Part shown: positions 61,052-64,000 of the stretch, piece after piece
How the letters are laid out: every line of letters starts with the position of its first letter
Numbering within the stretch: position 1 is the stretch's first letter
Origin: CAZIUL01 sp964542475
Lineage (GTDB): Bacteria; Planctomycetota; B15-G4; CAYZWU01
NCBI GenBank assembly: GCA_964542475.1
Contig: CAZIUL010000020.1
Coordinates: forward strand, 5,989-69,988
Reading direction: 5' to 3'
Length of the DNA stretch: 64,000 nucleotides
Program-made: the position numbers and the translations under genes
The notes under the pieces: generated by a model
Databases searched by the model: none
Seen by the model: the letters and a program-made list of their open reading frames with translations, nothing else
Told to the model about the DNA's origin: nothing

Positions 61052-61777
61052 CTAAAACACGATAATGTGCAGCGCGGCCGGGCCGTGCACACCGATGACC
61101 AGCTTCAGCTCGATGTCCGCTGTCTTGCTCGGGCCGGTGATGAGCGTAAAGCTGTCGGAAACGCCTACCATTCCGCCTGAGCCGTATTCCGGCGGCTTTG
61201 AACTCGCGCGCGCTTCCTCATGCGCTTTCGCGTCCCGCACCGCGCCGGGCCCGTGCCAGTCCAACAGGTCGGCAACGATGCTGTCTTGTGCCACCAGGGC
61301 AATGTGCGTTTCAGCGGTGAGCGAGATGCGGCGCGGCCGGCCTTCGCCCGCACGGATGAGTATCGAACCTGTCTCGGCGATCCCGAGCTCTGTTCCGGTT
61401 ATCGCGACATCGAGCCCGAATGCCCCTTCGGTCTTAAGCTGGTCCTGCTCAATGATTCTGCACATGCGCGGCACAAAATCAACAACCCTCGATCCAAAGA
61501 TCCGCATGCGCCGCCCCCCCGATGGAGCGGCTGCCACGGACGCCCCCTCCTTGAGGAGTCCGCTCATGACCTGTTTCAGCGAGTCCCCATCGGAGACAAT
61601 GTGAACCTTTGCGCCGGAGGACAGCGCCCTCGATGTGAACAATCCCAGCAGCTCACCGGGTTTCATGCCGCGCTTGACGAGCCTGGCATGCCCAACATCA
61701 GGTTCCCCGGCGCAGGCACCTGCTGAACGGCATTTTTTCGCGGCCCTTTTTATCTTATCAGGAACCCGGCTTTTCAT
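61052..61777 (-). CDS. lutC: Lactate utilization protein LutC
   Basis: 241-residue LUD-domain protein of the lactate oxidation complex. Family segments are IVSDGDSLKQVM, GLDVAITGTELGIAETGSILI and ALVAQDSIVADL, ending in GVHGPAALHIIVF. The open frame extends 32 codons upstream inside lutB, but the ATG overlapping the lutB stop (ATGA) is the logical start. Works with LutA and LutB in L-lactate to pyruvate conversion. Last gene of the operon. Confidence 0.93.
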   Translation of the reverse strand: MKSRVPDKIKRAAKKCRSAGACAGEPDVGHARLVKRGMKPGELLGLFTSRALSSGAKVHIVSDGDSLKQVMSGLLKEGASVAAAPSGGRRMRIFGSRVVDFVPRMCRIIEQDQLKTEGAFGLDVAITGTELGIAETGSILIRAGEGRPRRISLTAETHIALVAQDSIVADLLDWHGPGAVRDAKAHEEARASSKPPEYGSGGMVGVSDSFTLITGPSKTADIELKLVIGVHGPAALHIIVF

Positions 61778-63186
61778 GGATTGTTTTTCCTTTGCGCCTT
61801 TCGATCTTCCTTTTTCATGGCGGTCAGAAAGCTCTCCTTTGCGGGCAGGGGCAGATCCTTCCTCCCGGTCCACCCGCCGGGAAGTGAGGGCATGTACTTC
61901 ACCCAGCCATCCCTGCTCAGCGGTCTCAATCCGAGGCGCAGAAGCCTTTGTGAGAGCCGGTACAGCATGGGGCGCCCCAATAAAAACGCTGCGAGCGACA
62001 TGCCCGCCTTTTCCAGCATGCTACAGCAGCCGCCCGAGACGAGGTCGCTCCGAAGCTCGATGAGAAGGTCTGCGAGGGGTATTTTTACGGGACATGTGCT
62101 CATGCACGCGCGGCACAGGGAGCATGCCTTGGCAGCCTGACCAGCCGCATCGTGCCCGAGCATGAGCGGCAGGAGGACCGATCCCATGGGTCCGCTGTAG
62201 CACCCGGGAAAGCTCTGCCCGCCCACGAGCTCGAATACGGGGCACACGTTCAGGCACGCGCCGCACCTGATGCACCTCAGCATCCGCCAATAGCGGCCCG
62301 ACAGGATTTTGCTCCTCCCGTTGTCGAGGATCACGAGGTGCACCTCTTCCGGTCCGTCAACAGAGCACGGCCCTCCTGCCGCGTTCACGTACTGTGTGAT
62401 TCTTTGGCCGGTGGCGAACCTGCCGAGCAGCTTGAGCATCACCGAAGCGTCCTGCCAGCCTTGCACGATTCGTTCAGCGCCCATGACCGCGACATAGGTT
62501 TTAGGCATGTTCATCACGTACCTGCCGTTGCCCTCGTTCGTGCAAACCAGCCACGCCCCTTCTTCAGCGAGCGCGAAGTTCACCCCGCTTATCCCCATGT
62601 CAGCCTCAGCGAATTTTTTTCGCAGGAAAACCCGGGCCGCTTTTGTGAGCGCCTCCGGGTCAGGCGGCCCGTCATACCCGATCTTCTCCCTGAATATCCC
62701 GGCGACTTCGCTTGTGCTGAGGTGCACCGCGGGCAGCACGATGTGTGAGGGGGGTTGGCCGGCGAGCTGAATGATGAACTCGCCGAGATCGGTCTCAATA
62801 ACCTCGATCCCGCGCTCCTCGAGCGACTTGTTGAGCCCGATCTCCTCGGTGACCATCGACTTGCCCTTGACAACGCTTTTCACGCCCCTGTCCTCTGCGA
62901 CCTCAACGATGATGGAACGGGCATCTCGGGCGTCATCGGCAAAGTGCACGTGGACACCGTTGCGCTCGAGGGTTTCTGAAAAGCTTTCGAGCAGGGTGTC
63001 CAGGTTCGAAAGTGCGTGGTCGCGCACATCCGCGGCGAGCTGCTTGAGCGCCTCCACATCTTCGAGCTCCCCGCAGGAAGCCTCGCGGGCCTCGAGCTGC
63101 CTGTTGGTTGCCGCCTTGAGCTTGTCCGCCAGCGGCCTGTCCGCGCAGGCTTGAAGCGTCTTTTCGTAAAACCGTTGTGCTCTCAA
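61774..63186 (-). CDS. lutB: Lactate utilization iron-sulfur protein LutB
   Basis: 470-residue LUD domain protein with two 4Fe-4S clusters. The LUD part includes GKSMVTEEIGLN and GAERIVQGWQD; the cluster ligands are RCIRCGACLNVCPV and CSLCRACMSTCPV. The frame is open further upstream but into lutA. A TTG overlapping the lutA stop (TTGA), with AAGGAGG six bases before it, is the best start. It is the central electron-transfer subunit. An alternative longer start at 63288 lies inside lutA and has no homology. Confidence 0.95.
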   Translation of the reverse strand: MRAQRFYEKTLQACADRPLADKLKAATNRQLEAREASCGELEDVEALKQLAADVRDHALSNLDTLLESFSETLERNGVHVHFADDARDARSIIVEVAEDRGVKSVVKGKSMVTEEIGLNKSLEERGIEVIETDLGEFIIQLAGQPPSHIVLPAVHLSTSEVAGIFREKIGYDGPPDPEALTKAARVFLRKKFAEADMGISGVNFALAEEGAWLVCTNEGNGRYVMNMPKTYVAVMGAERIVQGWQDASVMLKLLGRFATGQRITQYVNAAGGPCSVDGPEEVHLVILDNGRSKILSGRYWRMLRCIRCGACLNVCPVFELVGGQSFPGCYSGPMGSVLLPLMLGHDAAGQAAKACSLCRACMSTCPVKIPLADLLIELRSDLVSGGCCSMLEKAGMSLAAFLLGRPMLYRLSQRLLRLGLRPLSRDGWVKYMPSLPGGWTGRKDLPLPAKESFLTAMKKEDRKAQRKNNP

Positions 63187-63926
63187 GCCCGGCCTCCTTC
63201 CAGTGCCTGCTCGATAAGCTCCGCGATGTGCACGGCTTTTATCGGTTTTCCCTCGCGGTTGGCGTACCCCGTGATGTTCATGGCGCACCCTGGATCAGCG
63301 AACACCAACAGCTCCGCCCCGGTCTCAACGATGCTTGCGACCTTTCTGGATGCCATCTCCGCGCTGATGTGCGGAAAGTTCAGCGAGAAGGTCCCGCCGA
63401 ACCCGCAGCACTGATCGATCCCATCGAGCGGAGAGTAGCGGATGCCCGGTATGCGCGTTATCAGATCGATCGGCTCTCCATCGATCCCGAGCGCCCTGAA
63501 GTGGCAGCTCTTGTGAAAGGTGACGCTCTTGTCCAGATGCGCGCCCAAAGCGGCCGGATCAGCATGAAGCTCCTTTACAAGAAACTCGCTGAACTCGTAG
63601 GTTCTCTTCCCCACCGCTCTTGCCGCACCGAGCTCGGTTTCGCTGTCCTGAAAAAGCCTCTCAAAGTGCACGCGCACCATTGCAGCGCAAGAGGACGACG
63701 GGCAAACTATAGGGCCATCCGTTTCGGCGAACACCTTCAAGAAGTGCCCGGCAACAGAGCGCGCCCGGTCAAGGTAGCCCGCGTTGAACATGGGCTGGCC
63801 GCAGCAGGTCTGCTCCCCGGGGCACGCAACATCCAGCCCGAGCCGTTCGAGCACGTTCCTTGCCGCTCGCACCGCTCCCGGGTAAAAGGTATCCCCAAGA
63901 CATGTCACGAAGACGGATGCTTTCAC
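63183..63926 (-). CDS. lutA: Lactate utilization protein LutA (Fe-S oxidoreductase)
   Basis: 247-residue protein with two CCG-type cysteine-rich domains: EQTCCGQPMFNAGY with CPSSSCAAMV, and KSCHFRALG with QCCGFGGTFS. These bind a 4Fe-4S or heterodisulfide-reductase-like cluster. It starts with GTG after GGAGG. It is the first gene of lutABC; no lactate permease or LutR-type regulator is visible before the window edge, and the 74 bases after it hold only a GC-rich palindrome (CCGGCC repeats near 63950). Confidence 0.95.
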   Translation of the reverse strand: MKASVFVTCLGDTFYPGAVRAARNVLERLGLDVACPGEQTCCGQPMFNAGYLDRARSVAGHFLKVFAETDGPIVCPSSSCAAMVRVHFERLFQDSETELGAARAVGKRTYEFSEFLVKELHADPAALGAHLDKSVTFHKSCHFRALGIDGEPIDLITRIPGIRYSPLDGIDQCCGFGGTFSLNFPHISAEMASRKVASIVETGAELLVFADPGCAMNITGYANREGKPIKAVHIAELIEQALEGGRA

Positions 63927-64000
63927 CCGTTAAATCCTCCGATTGTTCGGCCGGCCCGGCCGGACCGCATCAATGCATATTCGGGCATGATAGCAGAAAA

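Noticed and set aside
1..64000. CRISPR arrays, phage, integrase or intact insertion sequences.
   Set aside because: No regular repeat-spacer array, and no transposase, integrase or phage structural protein was seen on either strand.

Overview
The window reads as a single chromosomal stretch of a Gram-negative, probably anaerobic bacterium with roughly 55% GC. The outer membrane is indicated by a porin-like protein, lipoproteins and a Tat-type signal. Anaerobic or fermentative metabolism is suggested by an indolepyruvate:ferredoxin oxidoreductase, two B12-binding radical SAM enzymes and a LutABC lactate oxidation set. A gingipain-type protease, sulfatases, a GH38 mannosidase and a TPR glycosyltransferase resemble Desulfobacterota or PVC/FCB-type genomes. 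No rRNA is present, so the phylum cannot be fixed. No phage, plasmid, CRISPR array or intact insertion sequence was seen.

Layout. 1-4400: a minus-strand zinc-type uptake operon (His-rich peptide, His-rich outer-membrane protein, ZnuA, ZnuC, ZnuB cut by the window edge) with an operator-like inverted repeat over its promoter. 4600-8200: two overlapping GT-C membrane glycosyltransferases. 8400-13000: an RRM RNA-binding protein, then a minus-strand set of FG-GAP lipoprotein, GMC oxidoreductase and Gfo/Idh oxidoreductase. 13300-18000: GH38 alpha-mannosidase with a coupled small ORF, Mut7-C protein, metallophosphoesterase. 18300-23650: a HEAT-repeat exported protein coupled to TrkA and TrkH. 23800-28740: DAHP synthase, glycerate kinase and hydroxyacid dehydrogenase, MFS transporter. 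28800-31090: a GYF_2 membrane protein and a candidate selenoprotein. 31100-38900: sulfatase, gingipain-like C25 protease, oligoendopeptidase F, second sulfatase-like enzyme, tRNA-Glu. 39200-48020: carboxypeptidase-regulatory-domain protein, B12-radical SAM, PTS IIA, DUF6485, and an iorA-iorB-radical SAM operon. 48700-57500: histidine kinase, BtpA, two tandem DUF3857 proteins (one a degenerate transglutaminase), M49 lipoprotein, CBS protein. 57500-63930: DEAD helicase, thioredoxin reductase, NYN protein, LutCBA.

The most striking signals are three. (1) The gene at 30268-31020 has its own promoter, a strong ribosome binding site and a signal peptide, then an in-frame TGA in a Cys-Gln-TGA-Cys-Gly-rich context, followed by a thioredoxin-like domain. 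A hairpin placed like a bacterial SECIS follows the TGA, so this may be an undescribed selenoprotein. (2) A family of about 178-bp palindromic intergenic elements (four full, two half copies), TA-flanked, with a compensatory base change in the central stem. Some copies supply or overlap stop codons of neighbouring genes. (3) A second family of TIR-bounded palindromic elements (two copies, one with a perfect 26-bp TIR), one of which abuts a half copy of the first family.

Many genes are organised in four-base stop/start overlaps (GT pair, Trk operon, glycerate pair, Lut operon, mannosidase-small ORF), which points to translational coupling as a general habit of this genome.
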